A stretch of DNA of 63,965 bases from assembly GCF_000372865.1 (NCBI RefSeq), contig NZ_KB889966.1, forward strand, positions 1-63,965, written 5' to 3'. Every line of letters starts with the position of its first letter. Within the stretch, counting starts at the first letter, position 1. The position numbers were made by a program, and so were the translations under genes. Below are positions 28,801 to 36,092 of the stretch, one piece after another. Below the pieces are notes generated by a model. That model had not been told where the DNA came from. It did not search any database and saw only the letters and a program-made list of their open reading frames with translations. Source of the stretch: Methylosarcina fibrata AML-C10. GTDB lineage: Bacteria; Pseudomonadota; Gammaproteobacteria; Methylococcales; Methylomonadaceae.

Positions 28801-31299
28801 CAGCGCCGTTTCAACGTTGTTCAGCACGATCTGCCAGGCTCCGGCCAGCTCGTTGTAAATATCCTCCTGTAACTCGCTCAGCGTGTGCTCCATGCGCTCG
28901 TAGCTCACGCCGTCATACGACAGTGAACGGGCCAGATACATGCCCATCGCTTTCATGTCGCGCGAAATAAGTTCCATCGATGCGATGCCGCCGGCGGATA
29001 CGCCATTGACGAACGCATTCACATCGGCGAACGGCGTGCCTTCGCCCCACAAGCCCAGCCGGTCGGTGTAGCTGAGATTGCTGACCTCCGTCGCGCCGGT
29101 CGCAGATACATACACTACGCGGGCGTTCGGCAATTCGCGTTGCAGATTGATGCCGGCCATCGCCTGCTGTGACGGTTTACGGACGCCCCTCTTGCCCTTG
29201 ATTGCGATCGCGTTGCCCATGCTGTGCGCCTCATCGAAGGCAATCACGCCGTCGAAGTCTTTGCCGAGCCATTCCACCATCTGCTGCAAGCGGGATTTGC
29301 CGCCGCTTTGCCCTAGATCGGTGGCCTGCTTTTTCTCGCCGCCGCGTAACGTAGAATAGGTCGTGAACAGGATGCCCTCGGTCTGCGAGAGTTCGTTGCC
29401 GGCCTTGGTCTTGCCCTGAAAGAAAATGCGGTCCGGATCGCCGCCGATAGACGAATAATCCCGGCGGGCATCGTTGAGAAGACCCTCGTTGAAACTGACC
29501 CATACCGCCTTCTTGCGGCCTTGCATGAGGTTATCCAGAATGATGCCTGAGATTTCACGGCCCTTGCCAACGCCCGTCCCGTCGCCGATGAAAAAGCCCT
29601 TGCGCGAACCGTTCGGCAACAGCTCCGAATGGGCCTGGCCGGCGTAAACGATGGACTCAAGCTGCGCGATCGATAACAACCCCTGCCGAACGACGCGGGC
29701 CGGCAGTGCCGGGGTGTAGGTCGGCGCGGGCGGCTCGACGGCCGACATGGCGGCCGACTGGACCAATTTACCCGGGTGCGCATGAGCATCCGGGATGCTC
29801 AACCGTTGCGGCGTGTAACGCGCGAAAACGGAATCGGTAAATTCGCCGGCAACGGTCTTCGTCGCCTCTATAGCAAAGCCGCCGGTTCCTGAGCTTTCAA
29901 CGACGCTACCAGCTCCTCCAAGATCGCCGCCGCCGCTTCCTCCAGGCTCTCCGGTAACGTTATCTCGAACGTCACTCCGGGCTCCGATTCGGTCATCAGG
30001 CTCATCGCCAGAGACGGATTCGCCGACAGCTTCGCTATCAGCAGCAACGGCTCGGGAATCGTCGGCGTCTCCAATAGACTTCGTTCGAGCGCTTCGCGAA
30101 TCAGTACCAGCGCCGCCAGTTCCCTGCTCGGGTCGAATGGAATCCTGTACTGTGTGAGAATCGTCGCGGCCTGTTGATTCAACGGGTCCGCGTTGTAGAG
30201 GTTTACGTTCATTGCGGATGTTCTCCAGTAAAGCGGGCAGTTCGGCGACGGTCGCGACACGCCCTGTTAAAACGGGTTGAATAGTAGGTCCGGTTTTGTC
30301 GATCACCAGAATAATGTTGTCGAAACTCGTACCGTATTTCGCATACTCCCGGCCGTCGATCCCGATATTCGCGCGGACGGTGTATTTCGCCTCGATTTGA
30401 TACCACCAAGCCCTGAATGCCGGCCGATCGGCGGCCATGCCTTGGCCGACAATCGCCACCAGACGCCCGCCGTCGGTAAGCCGCCGTAACGCCTGCTCGA
30501 TGTGCTTCGCACCGTTCGCGTTACTACGCTGGCCCTGAACACGGCCCGCCGTCGATGAAAACGGCGGATTCATCACGATCACGGTAGGAATGGTGTCGGC
30601 CGGCAGCACGTTATCGAGCTGTTCGGCATTCTCGCGGAACAGCGTCGCGTCGGGGAACAACTGAGCCAGCAAGGCTTGCCGGCGTGGAGCGAGTTCGTTC
30701 AGCACGACATCGGCGCCGGCGATGTGGGACCAGATAGCCAGGTCGCCGGTGCCGGCGGACGGCTCCATCATCCGATCGTCAGGCCGGATAGCCGCAACCC
30801 AATTCGCAACGAAAGCAAGTGCCGGCGGCGTGCTGAACTGCTGCCACTCGTCCATTTCCGGATCGCGTCGGGTTTGGGTCGGCAACCGCTGGATGCGCTG
30901 AGTCAATTCCGCCGCCTTCGCCTGCGCCCAATCAGCTCCGTTGTCAATCCAGTCGGCGGGTTCTGTGGCTAACAAATGGATATTAAAAGCGGCTTCCATG
31001 GCATCGTAAGCGTCTTTCGGCGAATACGTTCCATCGGCCTGGGTGCCGCCGAAAACTCGGTTAGCAGTCTGGGTGAGGAATGCGCTCGTGATCTCGCCGT
31101 CCTGGCCGAGTTTTGCAGCCAGTTCGATTGCAAGCCGATGGCGAAATTCGTCGAAGGTCGGGGCGGCTGTAATCGCCGGTAACGGTTCTGGAACCGGTTC
31201 CAGAACGGCTTGAGGTTGCCCGACCGCAGCCGGCTCCACGATCAGCCAATCATTAAACAGGTCTAGCTGACCTGTATTATTTTGTGATTTATTTGCCAT
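22888..31299 (-). CDS. traC: Giant TraC-like polyvalent protein (methylase, helicase, ArdC-zincin, Toprim primase)
   Basis: Encodes 2803 residues. In order: a clamp-binding-like QLDLF (11-15); an N6-methylase fold with MNPPFSS (244-247); a disordered linker (about 340-500); a strawberry-notch-type helicase with GDGTGVGKG (572-580), FDEAHSMGN (about 690) and GFGRTHRTNQ (about 1090); an ArdC-like domain from about 1600 with zincin HELGHWTGH (1808-1816); two DUF5710 repeats (about 2310-2395); and a Toprim domain (IIIGEGYATA to AGDDD, about 2645-2700). RP4 TraC primase occupies this position and is sent into the recipient. Other parts may counter restriction. Gene name by position and the primase end. 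Confidence 0.85.
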   Translation of the reverse strand: MANKSQNNTGQLDLFNDWLIVEPAAVGQPQAVLEPVPEPLPAITAAPTFDEFRHRLAIELAAKLGQDGEITSAFLTQTANRVFGGTQADGTYSPKDAYDAMEAAFNIHLLATEPADWIDNGADWAQAKAAELTQRIQRLPTQTRRDPEMDEWQQFSTPPALAFVANWVAAIRPDDRMMEPSAGTGDLAIWSHIAGADVVLNELAPRRQALLAQLFPDATLFRENAEQLDNVLPADTIPTVIVMNPPFSSTAGRVQGQRSNANGAKHIEQALRRLTDGGRLVAIVGQGMAADRPAFRAWWYQIEAKYTVRANIGIDGREYAKYGTSFDNIILVIDKTGPTIQPVLTGRVATVAELPALLENIRNERKPLQRGPVESTGRDDSHTVQDSIRPEQGTGGAGTDSRSARTKSIGDADDSRAVAADSEAVGESVSGDEPDDRIGARSDVRDNVTGEPGGSGGGDLGGAGSVVESSGTGGFAIEATKTVAGEFTDSVFARYTPQRLSIPDAHAHPGKLVQSAAMSAVEPPAPTYTPALPARVVRQGLLSIAQLESIVYAGQAHSELLPNGSRKGFFIGDGTGVGKGREISGIILDNLMQGRKKAVWVSFNEGLLNDARRDYSSIGGDPDRIFFQGKTKAGNELSQTEGILFTTYSTLRGGEKKQATDLGQSGGKSRLQQMVEWLGKDFDGVIAFDEAHSMGNAIAIKGKRGVRKPSQQAMAGINLQRELPNARVVYVSATGATEVSNLSYTDRLGLWGEGTPFADVNAFVNGVSAGGIASMELISRDMKAMGMYLARSLSYDGVSYERMEHTLSELQEDIYNELAGAWQIVLNNVETALEITQAGKSGPGKSAALAQFWGAHQRFFNQIITAMQTPAVIEHIQQQLDAGHAAVIQIVNTNEAAQERIIADAMANDADLEDLDFTPRQMLMDYVRNGFPVAAYEESVDSNGNKIYVPVRDSEGNQVFDREAIALRDQLLSNLQHIRVPENPLDSIINAFGPDIVAEVTGRGRRFVQVRDDDGNLKVVEEKRGKNSSRVDAELFQADKKKILIFSGAGGTGYSFHADNTAVNTRKRIHYILQPGWRADAAVQGFGRTHRTNQATEPHYVLPTTNLKAQKRFVSSIARRLDQLGALTRGQRQATSQGMFTAADNLESEYAKTALYTFFTDLYQNRTGLSFQNVTREMGLNLLNSDGGFEQSKIPDIPQFLNRLLSLKTDQQNAVFEEFESRLVEAVEYAKQHGLYDEGLQTLRALNIQKTRDEVAYEDAKTGAQTRYVELAVTNALHYIEWDEIAAMARHRQQSGKLSGWFVSEHGRNKGEVFFMDDRGERMNSEGELTRRGTIYGIKKNGHRYIDNADVIHRGWEYRFANGSSTKVTLTRQIDESEAERLWKDQLEAAPKTETTTTSMLVGVILPIWDRVEGSETIYRLQTDDGEQLLGRLLGPNAAKQTLKNLGLDSATAKMSTADLFAAIQAGQRAVLSNGWEISLATVNREERVEVKGRLSDAEKRVLTQQGAFVERINWQERVFIPAGDIGLPVFERITASKPVVDLFHKKDRDIADPDKGVGVELSVRLPEPGAQPFNESIKLGESGRDQSSPSTKQQDGTPMADKTSDKKSFAQVVADKLITQLEQGSAPWQRPWESAPPGSTFPMNPTTGKRYRGINAIYLMSQEYSDQRWMTYKQAAAVGAQVRKGERGTPVQYWKFSEQQPKHDENGRPVLDADGKPETVTVKLERPRVFFATVFNAEQIDGLPPLEKKTQEWDALERAEIILKASGADIRHSLQDRAFYRPSTDSIHLPDRGQFESADRYYATALHELGHWTGHENRLGRDLSHPFGSEGYAKEELRAEIASLMLGDELGIGHDPGQHAAYVGSWIKALQEDPTEIFRAAADAEKIHEFVLGFEQQILENDQEQAIDQRPPHELTLAQFASLATVEELTNHGRKWNVSHGDYSAFSDAATAQEAIADVHHAAVNNALYMNSPEGRTSKTLSSTFPPTSVLAEYPDLVAKFPDATPTPKQEPLTVSALTSEQYKAMKAADDTYQRELVRVYGEKNARDARYHFTHDDPDVQAAANAFRTASEVWRTAVADARRTLAEAPRTDNKMEAPMNDKPNASWKLAGDLEPGDAIVSTIPGHAAFVDRVDEVSVTNDNRIKVHVNNFTATQYYGLDEQVRVSPALYRRNQQSPQEAATQEPLAPNAAVTVIYTVNSTDNRDKTVETENPQEAACAFLDIPGSERPYVIRTLKRADGRESADTIASTWSKDDGGQKEFFKSWGDSPDQALKQALDSEAQKRANTSTAAQPQGAASKKGELTYINVPFREKNDAKALGARWDRQKQSWYVPRNLDLAPFAKWTQGAPNGSTADPVARQDDQERLYLAVPYAERLEAKAAGALWDKGAKSWYAGPSGDMGKLQKWLPDNVAAQQGPAMTPIEEFAEALRAIGCVVTGEHPNMDGKRHRIEVEGDKGEKSGFYVAHLDGHPAGYLKNNRTGVEMKWKSKGYTLNQEEKARLQAEAAAKLQRREAEQEARRAVVTEAIRDLLAIAPVAQSDHTYLKNKQARPDGLQVVPNDSSDLPDDSIVLIGKNWRESKELREQNPDKLVFTAGDLLLPAQDIDGQVVSVQSIQTNGAKRFAKDSAKIETFHVVGGEGLAALDAAPVIIIGEGYATADTLSQAVDVPVVSAFDSGNLPHVAKLLRERFPDKPIVIAGDDDLSVMREYGNNPGREKAEEAAKAVNGHVVFPIFAPGEQSENPKSFSDFNDLAVKSSLGADAVKRQVRAMVGIVVANHRRAEQSERQDLGQAQEHEQRRAIRR
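29868..30212 (-). CDS. Putative 114-residue gene overprinted on the traC linker
   Basis: In a second frame on the same strand, ATG at 30212 with GGAG 10 bases upstream opens 114 codons. The product (LYNADPLNQQAATIL, IPFDPSRELAALVLIREAL, ESLEEAAAAILEELVASL) looks like an ordered, amphipathic-helical acidic protein. In the traC frame the same DNA (residues 363-477) is a Gly/Ser/Asp-rich disordered linker. That asymmetry suggests a true overlapping gene, as with traH inside traI. No family recognised. Confidence 0.55.
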   Translation of the reverse strand: MNVNLYNADPLNQQAATILTQYRIPFDPSRELAALVLIREALERSLLETPTIPEPLLLIAKLSANPSLAMSLMTESEPGVTFEITLPESLEEAAAAILEELVASLKAQEPAALL

Positions 31300-31304
31300 C
31301 CAGC

Positions 31305-31523
31305 TTATTCCTCATCCGCCAAATCTGCCGCACCTTCGAGGGCATCCTCTTCGGTCAGGGCATCCTCAACGAATGCGCCCGCTTGTTCGGCCTCCTCGGG
31401 ATCGAACTCGACGACATAACCGGGGATCATGGCGTCGGCCAATTTTTCGGCCACCGCACCGGAACCGCTTGGGATCAGCTCGTTATCCGGGGTAACGATA
31501 GAAACAACGTTGTTCTCACTCAT
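31305..31523 (-). CDS. Small acidic protein at the traD position
   Basis: Encodes 72 residues, rich in Glu/Asp/Ala, especially in the C-terminal 30 ([20 protein letters not shown]). No signal peptide or membrane segment. It starts 3 bp after the topoisomerase gene and ends 5 bp before the giant traC-like gene, so it is translated within the Tra1 operon. RP4 has the small gene traD at this place, but I cannot confirm similarity. It may be an acidic partner of a neighbouring DNA enzyme. Confidence 0.65.
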   Translation of the reverse strand: MSENNVVSIVTPDNELIPSGSGAVAEKLADAMIPGYVVEFDPEEAEQAGAFVEDALTEEDALEGAADLADEE

Positions 31524-31526
31524 GAC

Positions 31527-33710
31527 TTACTCCTTACGTTTGCTGTAATCGGGCCGGCCTTTGATGTCGGGATAGGTTTTGTCACAGGCGGGATAACCAC
31601 TACAGCCCCACCAGAACACGCCCCGTTTTTTACTTGGCCTGCGAGTCAGCCCCTTTCCGCACGCCATACATTTGTGCAGCGTGGATACCGCTGCGGCTTC
31701 CTTCGGGACCGGCTTGCCGGCTTTGTCCTCACAGGCATATTTACAGCCCTCGGAAAAGCCGGTGCAGCCCCAAAAAAACTCGTTTTTGTCCTTTTTCTTG
31801 ATACGGCGTAACGGACGGCCGCAATCCGGACATGGATGGGTATCGGTCTTGATTCCGATCCCATTGACTTTGACCGCATCGACTTCCTCGCCGATGTAGG
31901 CCAAGAGTTCGCGCACAAACGATTCGGCGTTGTGTTCGCCGGCCTGTATAGCCTTTTGCTGTTCGTGCCATAGAGCGGTCATATCCGGATATTTCGCCTG
32001 GTCGGGCAGGCAGTCGTAGAACTCCCGGCCGGTCGGCGTGCTGACGATGCTCTTGCCTTTCTCAGCCAGATAGCCGCGCTCGAACAGCGTAGCGATGATC
32101 GTGTCGCGCGTAGCCGGCGTACCGATGCCGCCGTGCTCGCCTTCCTTGCCCTTGTCTTTTTCTATAAGGAGCTTACGCAATCGATCATCACGCACGTACT
32201 TGGCTACGCGCGTCAGGTCAGCGAGCAAGGTTGCCATCGTATAGAGCGGTCGCGGCTTGGTTTCCATCTGCTCGGCGGTGGCTTCCACGCACGTGCCTTG
32301 TTGTTCGGCACATGCGTTGCGAAGGTCAGCGGCGAGCGTGTCCTCGTCGCCCTCCAGGTCTTCATTCCCCGCGTCGTTTTTGTACAGGGTAAGCCAGCCG
32401 GTACGGGTGGTTACGTTGGAACGCACGGCAAACCGGTGGCCCTCAGACTCGACGAGAATATCTGTCTGGTCGTATTGGTGTTTAGGCCAAAACTGTGCGA
32501 TGTAGGCGCGGGCGATCAGCAGGTATATTTTCTGCTCGCCGTCAGTCAATTTCGACAGGTCGGCCGTCGCTTCGGTTGGAATGATGCCGTGGTGAGCCGA
32601 TACCTTGGCGGAATTGAACGCGCGGCTTTTTAGCGCCGGGTCAGCGCGTTGCGCAACCGGAGCCAGAATGGGTGCGGTCACCGCGATCGCGGCAAGAACC
32701 TGGGGCGCATCCGCGTGCTGCTCCTCGCTCAGATATTCGCAGTCGCTACGATTGTATGTGATGAGCCGATGCTTGTCCCGCAGCGTTTGCGTGATGTCCT
32801 TGGTCTGGTCCGGCTTGAACCCGAACTTCCGTGAGGCGTCGGTTTGCAGCTTCAACAGATTGTAGGGCAGGGGAGGATGCTGCTCTTTCTGTTTGGTGTC
32901 GGCCGACACAATCCGGGCCGGCTTGCCGCGAACGGCGTCCGCGATGCTGTTCGCGTGAACCGGATCGATGAGTCGCCCCTTGTCGTCCACCGGATCGCCG
33001 TCGGCGATCTGATACCGGGCCGGAAATTCCAGTCCCTGAATCTGGAACTGCCCGGCGACAATATAATAAAAACTCTTGGTATGAGCTTCGAATTCGCGAT
33101 CACGGCGCACGACCAGCCCGAGAATCGGCGTCTGTACACGGCCGACACTCAGCACGCCCTGATAGCCGGCTTTGCGAGCCGCCAGTGTGTAAGCGCGGGT
33201 GAGGTTATAACCGTAGAGCTGGTCGCCGACACTGCGCGCCTCAGCTGCGGCCGATAGCCCGGCAAACTCGCGATTGTCCCGCATGTTCGCCAAGGCACGG
33301 CGCACAACGGCGGTATTGTTGTCGTTGATGAGCAGCCGCATGACCGGCGTTCGGCATTTGGCATACTCCAGAATTTCATCCACCAGTAACTGGCCTTCGT
33401 CGTCCGGGTCGCCAGCGTGTACCACACTGTCAGCCTGCTTCAATAAGCCAGTAATGATTTTAAGCTGGTCTTTCTTGTCGCCGGCAGGCTGTTTTCGCCA
33501 AGGAATGTGCGCAATAGGCAGGTCGTCCATCGACCACGTTTTGTAACGCGCGTCGTAGTCCTCCGGATCGAGCAATTGCAGCATGTGGCCGAAACACCAG
33601 GTCACGTAGTCGTTTCCGCAATCGAAATAGCCGGTCTGCCGACTGCCGCCGCCCAGTCCTTCGACGATAGCGCGGGCAAGGTCGGGCTTTTCCGCAATGA
33701 ATAAACGCAT
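31527..33710 (-). CDS. traE: TraE-type DNA topoisomerase III
   Basis: Encodes 727 residues from the ATG at 33710, preceded by AGGGG. Earlier in-frame codons overlap traF and lack a site. RLFIAEKPDLARAI and HAGDPDDEGQLLVDEI form the Toprim domain. LSVGRVQTPILGLV and LITYNRSDCEYL hold the active tyrosine (about residue 319). Two C-terminal zinc ribbons (CPDCGRPL and CMACGKGL) follow. It would unlink DNA during transfer or replication. Position between traF and the traD-place gene equals RP4 traE. Confidence 0.85.
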   Translation of the reverse strand: MRLFIAEKPDLARAIVEGLGGGSRQTGYFDCGNDYVTWCFGHMLQLLDPEDYDARYKTWSMDDLPIAHIPWRKQPAGDKKDQLKIITGLLKQADSVVHAGDPDDEGQLLVDEILEYAKCRTPVMRLLINDNNTAVVRRALANMRDNREFAGLSAAAEARSVGDQLYGYNLTRAYTLAARKAGYQGVLSVGRVQTPILGLVVRRDREFEAHTKSFYYIVAGQFQIQGLEFPARYQIADGDPVDDKGRLIDPVHANSIADAVRGKPARIVSADTKQKEQHPPLPYNLLKLQTDASRKFGFKPDQTKDITQTLRDKHRLITYNRSDCEYLSEEQHADAPQVLAAIAVTAPILAPVAQRADPALKSRAFNSAKVSAHHGIIPTEATADLSKLTDGEQKIYLLIARAYIAQFWPKHQYDQTDILVESEGHRFAVRSNVTTRTGWLTLYKNDAGNEDLEGDEDTLAADLRNACAEQQGTCVEATAEQMETKPRPLYTMATLLADLTRVAKYVRDDRLRKLLIEKDKGKEGEHGGIGTPATRDTIIATLFERGYLAEKGKSIVSTPTGREFYDCLPDQAKYPDMTALWHEQQKAIQAGEHNAESFVRELLAYIGEEVDAVKVNGIGIKTDTHPCPDCGRPLRRIKKKDKNEFFWGCTGFSEGCKYACEDKAGKPVPKEAAAVSTLHKCMACGKGLTRRPSKKRGVFWWGCSGYPACDKTYPDIKGRPDYSKRKE

Positions 33711-33717
33711 ATATCCC

Positions 33718-34239
33718 CTACCAAATGAGAAGCGGGACAACCACCCCGCGAATATGTGAACGATCGACCGGGCCATAGTAACGGGCGTCGAATGACAGCG
33801 GGCTGTTATCCGCTATCAGTAAAACATCGTCACCAGACAACCGTAAATTCTCGACGCGGTAATCCGGCAACGGTCTGCCGGCAGGATCGGTCGATACCTG
33901 AGCCGTGTTCGGCAGGCGGGAACCATTAACGGACACGCCGGCAGCATCGATGGAAACCACGTCATTTTTAGCCGCTAAAATTTTCTTGAACATTTGTTCG
34001 TATCCGCCCGGGCAAAAACCGGCCCCGAAATAGCCTCTATGATGAGCTTCGGCAATCAACGGGATTTGTGGCGGGCACATCAACACAGTAGCGCCCGTCG
34101 TGACCTGCCGGTCTGTGAGCCAATAAATACCCGGCGGAATACTATGGGTAGTGTTGATGCGCAAACCAGCCACACCGACAGACCCGACGCCGGCGGTCGC
34201 AACGAGAGCAGCGATCGCGAAACGGCGCAGGATTTTCAT
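33718..34239 (-). CDS. traF: TraF, pilin-maturation peptidase
   Basis: Encodes 173 residues: an N-terminal membrane anchor (about 6-26), then THSIPPGIYW with Ser33 as likely nucleophile, LAAKNDVV with Lys91 as general base, and NSPLSFDARYYGPV. These are signal-peptidase (S26) blocks in the TraF arrangement. RP4 TraF cuts TrbC and joins its ends into a cyclic pilin; the TrbC at 57325 has the expected cleavage pattern. A KorB operator lies over the ILAAK codons, including that of Lys91. The start overlaps the traG stop. Confidence 0.9.
   Translation of the reverse strand: MKILRRFAIAALVATAGVGSVGVAGLRINTTHSIPPGIYWLTDRQVTTGATVLMCPPQIPLIAEAHHRGYFGAGFCPGGYEQMFKKILAAKNDVVSIDAAGVSVNGSRLPNTAQVSTDPAGRPLPDYRVENLRLSGDDVLLIADNSPLSFDARYYGPVDRSHIRGVVVPLLIW
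33966..33980. promoter_or_regulatory. KorB operator (OB) inside traF
   Basis: TTTTAGCCGCTAAAA, a perfect match, in frame as ILAAK on the minus strand and covering the codon of the likely catalytic Lys91 of TraF. Confidence 0.8.
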
Positions 34240-36092
34240 AGCGTAATCCTCTGTTGCTCGGTTGACCGTATCAGCCGGTCGGTCGTAGTCGGCGCGGGAA
34301 TCTCCGCGCGGGCCTGAAAAATAGGGTCCTTAAAATACAGCGGCTGCCGGCCGTAAATTGCCGGGAACCCGGCAACATAAACAACCATGTCGCCGGGCTC
34401 TGCGATCTGATCGGATGCGTCCTTTTTCGGGCCGGGCATCCGCAGGGCTTCATCGGCCGTCAGCAATGGCCGCTGAACTTCCTGCTGCGTTTTAGAAACA
34501 TTGCCGAGTAAAGCAGCGGCACGGCCGCCGCTGGTCGTCACTTGCTCCTTGATGATCGTCGTTTGCCCCGTGAGCTTCGATAGATGCTCGGCGGTTTCGA
34601 TCCGGTTCGGCGGGTAGGCATTTTGTACGTGGCAATTCGACGTAATAGCCTCATCGTGACCGTAGCCAGTTTCCCGGCTCTTGAGCTGATTGATGTCCTG
34701 GCAAATCAGATAACACTTGATGCCATAACCGGCAACGAATGCCAGCGACTCCTGTAGGATGTCGAGTCGCCCCAAGCTCGGGAATTCGTCCAGCATCATC
34801 AACAGTCGGTGCTTGTAGTGGGCGACAGGTCGCCCGTTTTTAAACTCCATTTTATCGGCAAGCAGCCGCACAATCATGTTGACCATCACGCGCACCAAGG
34901 GCCGGAGTCTGGCCTTATCATTCGGCTGAGTGACGATATATAAGCTTACGGGATCGTCATAATTCATCAGGTCCTTGATCTTGAACTGGCTCTTGCTGAC
35001 GTTGCGAGCGACGACAGGATCGCGATACAGCGAGAGGTACGATTTAGCCGTGGAGAGCACCGATCCCGCCTCCTCCTCCGGACGATCCATCATGTCACGC
35101 CCGGCAGCTCCTACAACGGGATGTGTTTGCCCGTCAACATGGGCGTAGCTGGTCATTTCCACCCACAAGTCTCTAACCGGCCGCGTCGGATCGGCAAGCA
35201 TGGCATCGACAGCGGGCAATGTTGCCGGCGTGCCTTCGTGCTTAGCTTTGTACAAGGCGTGCAGAATCACACCCACGAGTAGCGCCTGAGAGGTTTTCTG
35301 CCAGTGAGATTCGAGTCCCTTACCGTCTGGGTCCACGATGAGCGTTGCAAGATTCTGCACGTCGCCGACTGCATAGTCGGTATCCATGCGGATTTCGTCA
35401 AGCGGATTCCAGTATACGCTACCGGTTCCGGCTGCCGGCTCGAACCGCAACACCTTATTGTGCGCATGTTGTTTACGCCACCCGGACGACAACGCCCACA
35501 GCTCGCCTTTCAAGTCGGTGATGACTGCACTTGCCGGCCACGAAAGCAGGGTAGGGATGACTAGCCCGACACCCTTGCCGCTTCGAGTCGGCGCATAGGT
35601 CAGAACATGCTCCGGCCCGTTGTGCCGTAGATAATGCGTTTTGCCGGCCTTATCCATCCAAGCACCTACATAAACACCATTATTCGATAATAATCCGGCC
35701 GCCTCAATGTCCTTACGGTCCGCCCATCGTGCCGATCCGTGCAGGAATTCGTTCGCCTTCGACGTATTCGCCGCAACCATCTTCAGGATGACGACGATCA
35801 CGAGCCCGACGCCGGCGACCAACATACCCACGCTGCCGGCCTGCATGACTGCGTTCGGATATTTGCCGTACCAGTGATGAGCCCAGGACAGAATTTGCCA
35901 CGGCGGATAGATGCCGCCGACATGCGTACCGAGTGCCGGATGATTCTGAAACTGATGGGCGAACCATTGTGTTGCCGTCGCCATGCCGAGCACGAGCGAC
36001 AGTAGCGCACCAATGGCGTGCGGAGTGGTTGAGGAACGGGTATTGGCTTGCCGCACTTGTGGGCCAATCGCGTTGTTGCGTTTGTTTTTCAT
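34236..36092 (-). CDS. traG: TraG, VirD4-type coupling protein
   Basis: Encodes 618 residues. Two N-terminal membrane segments (about 24-45 and 80-105), then Walker A (APTRSGKGVGLVIPT, about 160-175) and Walker B (LLMMLDEFPSLGRLD, about 430-445). This hexameric inner-membrane ATPase hands the relaxase-bound strand to the Trb channel. ATGA overlaps join it to traI upstream and traF downstream, as in RP4. The C-terminal tail is charged and may contact the relaxosome. Confidence 0.95.
   Translation of the reverse strand: MKNKRNNAIGPQVRQANTRSSTTPHAIGALLSLVLGMATATQWFAHQFQNHPALGTHVGGIYPPWQILSWAHHWYGKYPNAVMQAGSVGMLVAGVGLVIVVILKMVAANTSKANEFLHGSARWADRKDIEAAGLLSNNGVYVGAWMDKAGKTHYLRHNGPEHVLTYAPTRSGKGVGLVIPTLLSWPASAVITDLKGELWALSSGWRKQHAHNKVLRFEPAAGTGSVYWNPLDEIRMDTDYAVGDVQNLATLIVDPDGKGLESHWQKTSQALLVGVILHALYKAKHEGTPATLPAVDAMLADPTRPVRDLWVEMTSYAHVDGQTHPVVGAAGRDMMDRPEEEAGSVLSTAKSYLSLYRDPVVARNVSKSQFKIKDLMNYDDPVSLYIVTQPNDKARLRPLVRVMVNMIVRLLADKMEFKNGRPVAHYKHRLLMMLDEFPSLGRLDILQESLAFVAGYGIKCYLICQDINQLKSRETGYGHDEAITSNCHVQNAYPPNRIETAEHLSKLTGQTTIIKEQVTTSGGRAAALLGNVSKTQQEVQRPLLTADEALRMPGPKKDASDQIAEPGDMVVYVAGFPAIYGRQPLYFKDPIFQARAEIPAPTTTDRLIRSTEQQRITL

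Noticed and set aside
27577-28872. Long 431-codon plus-strand frame
   Set aside because: It is antisense to the helicase part of the giant traC-like gene; its product is low-quality, shadow-like sequence without motifs.
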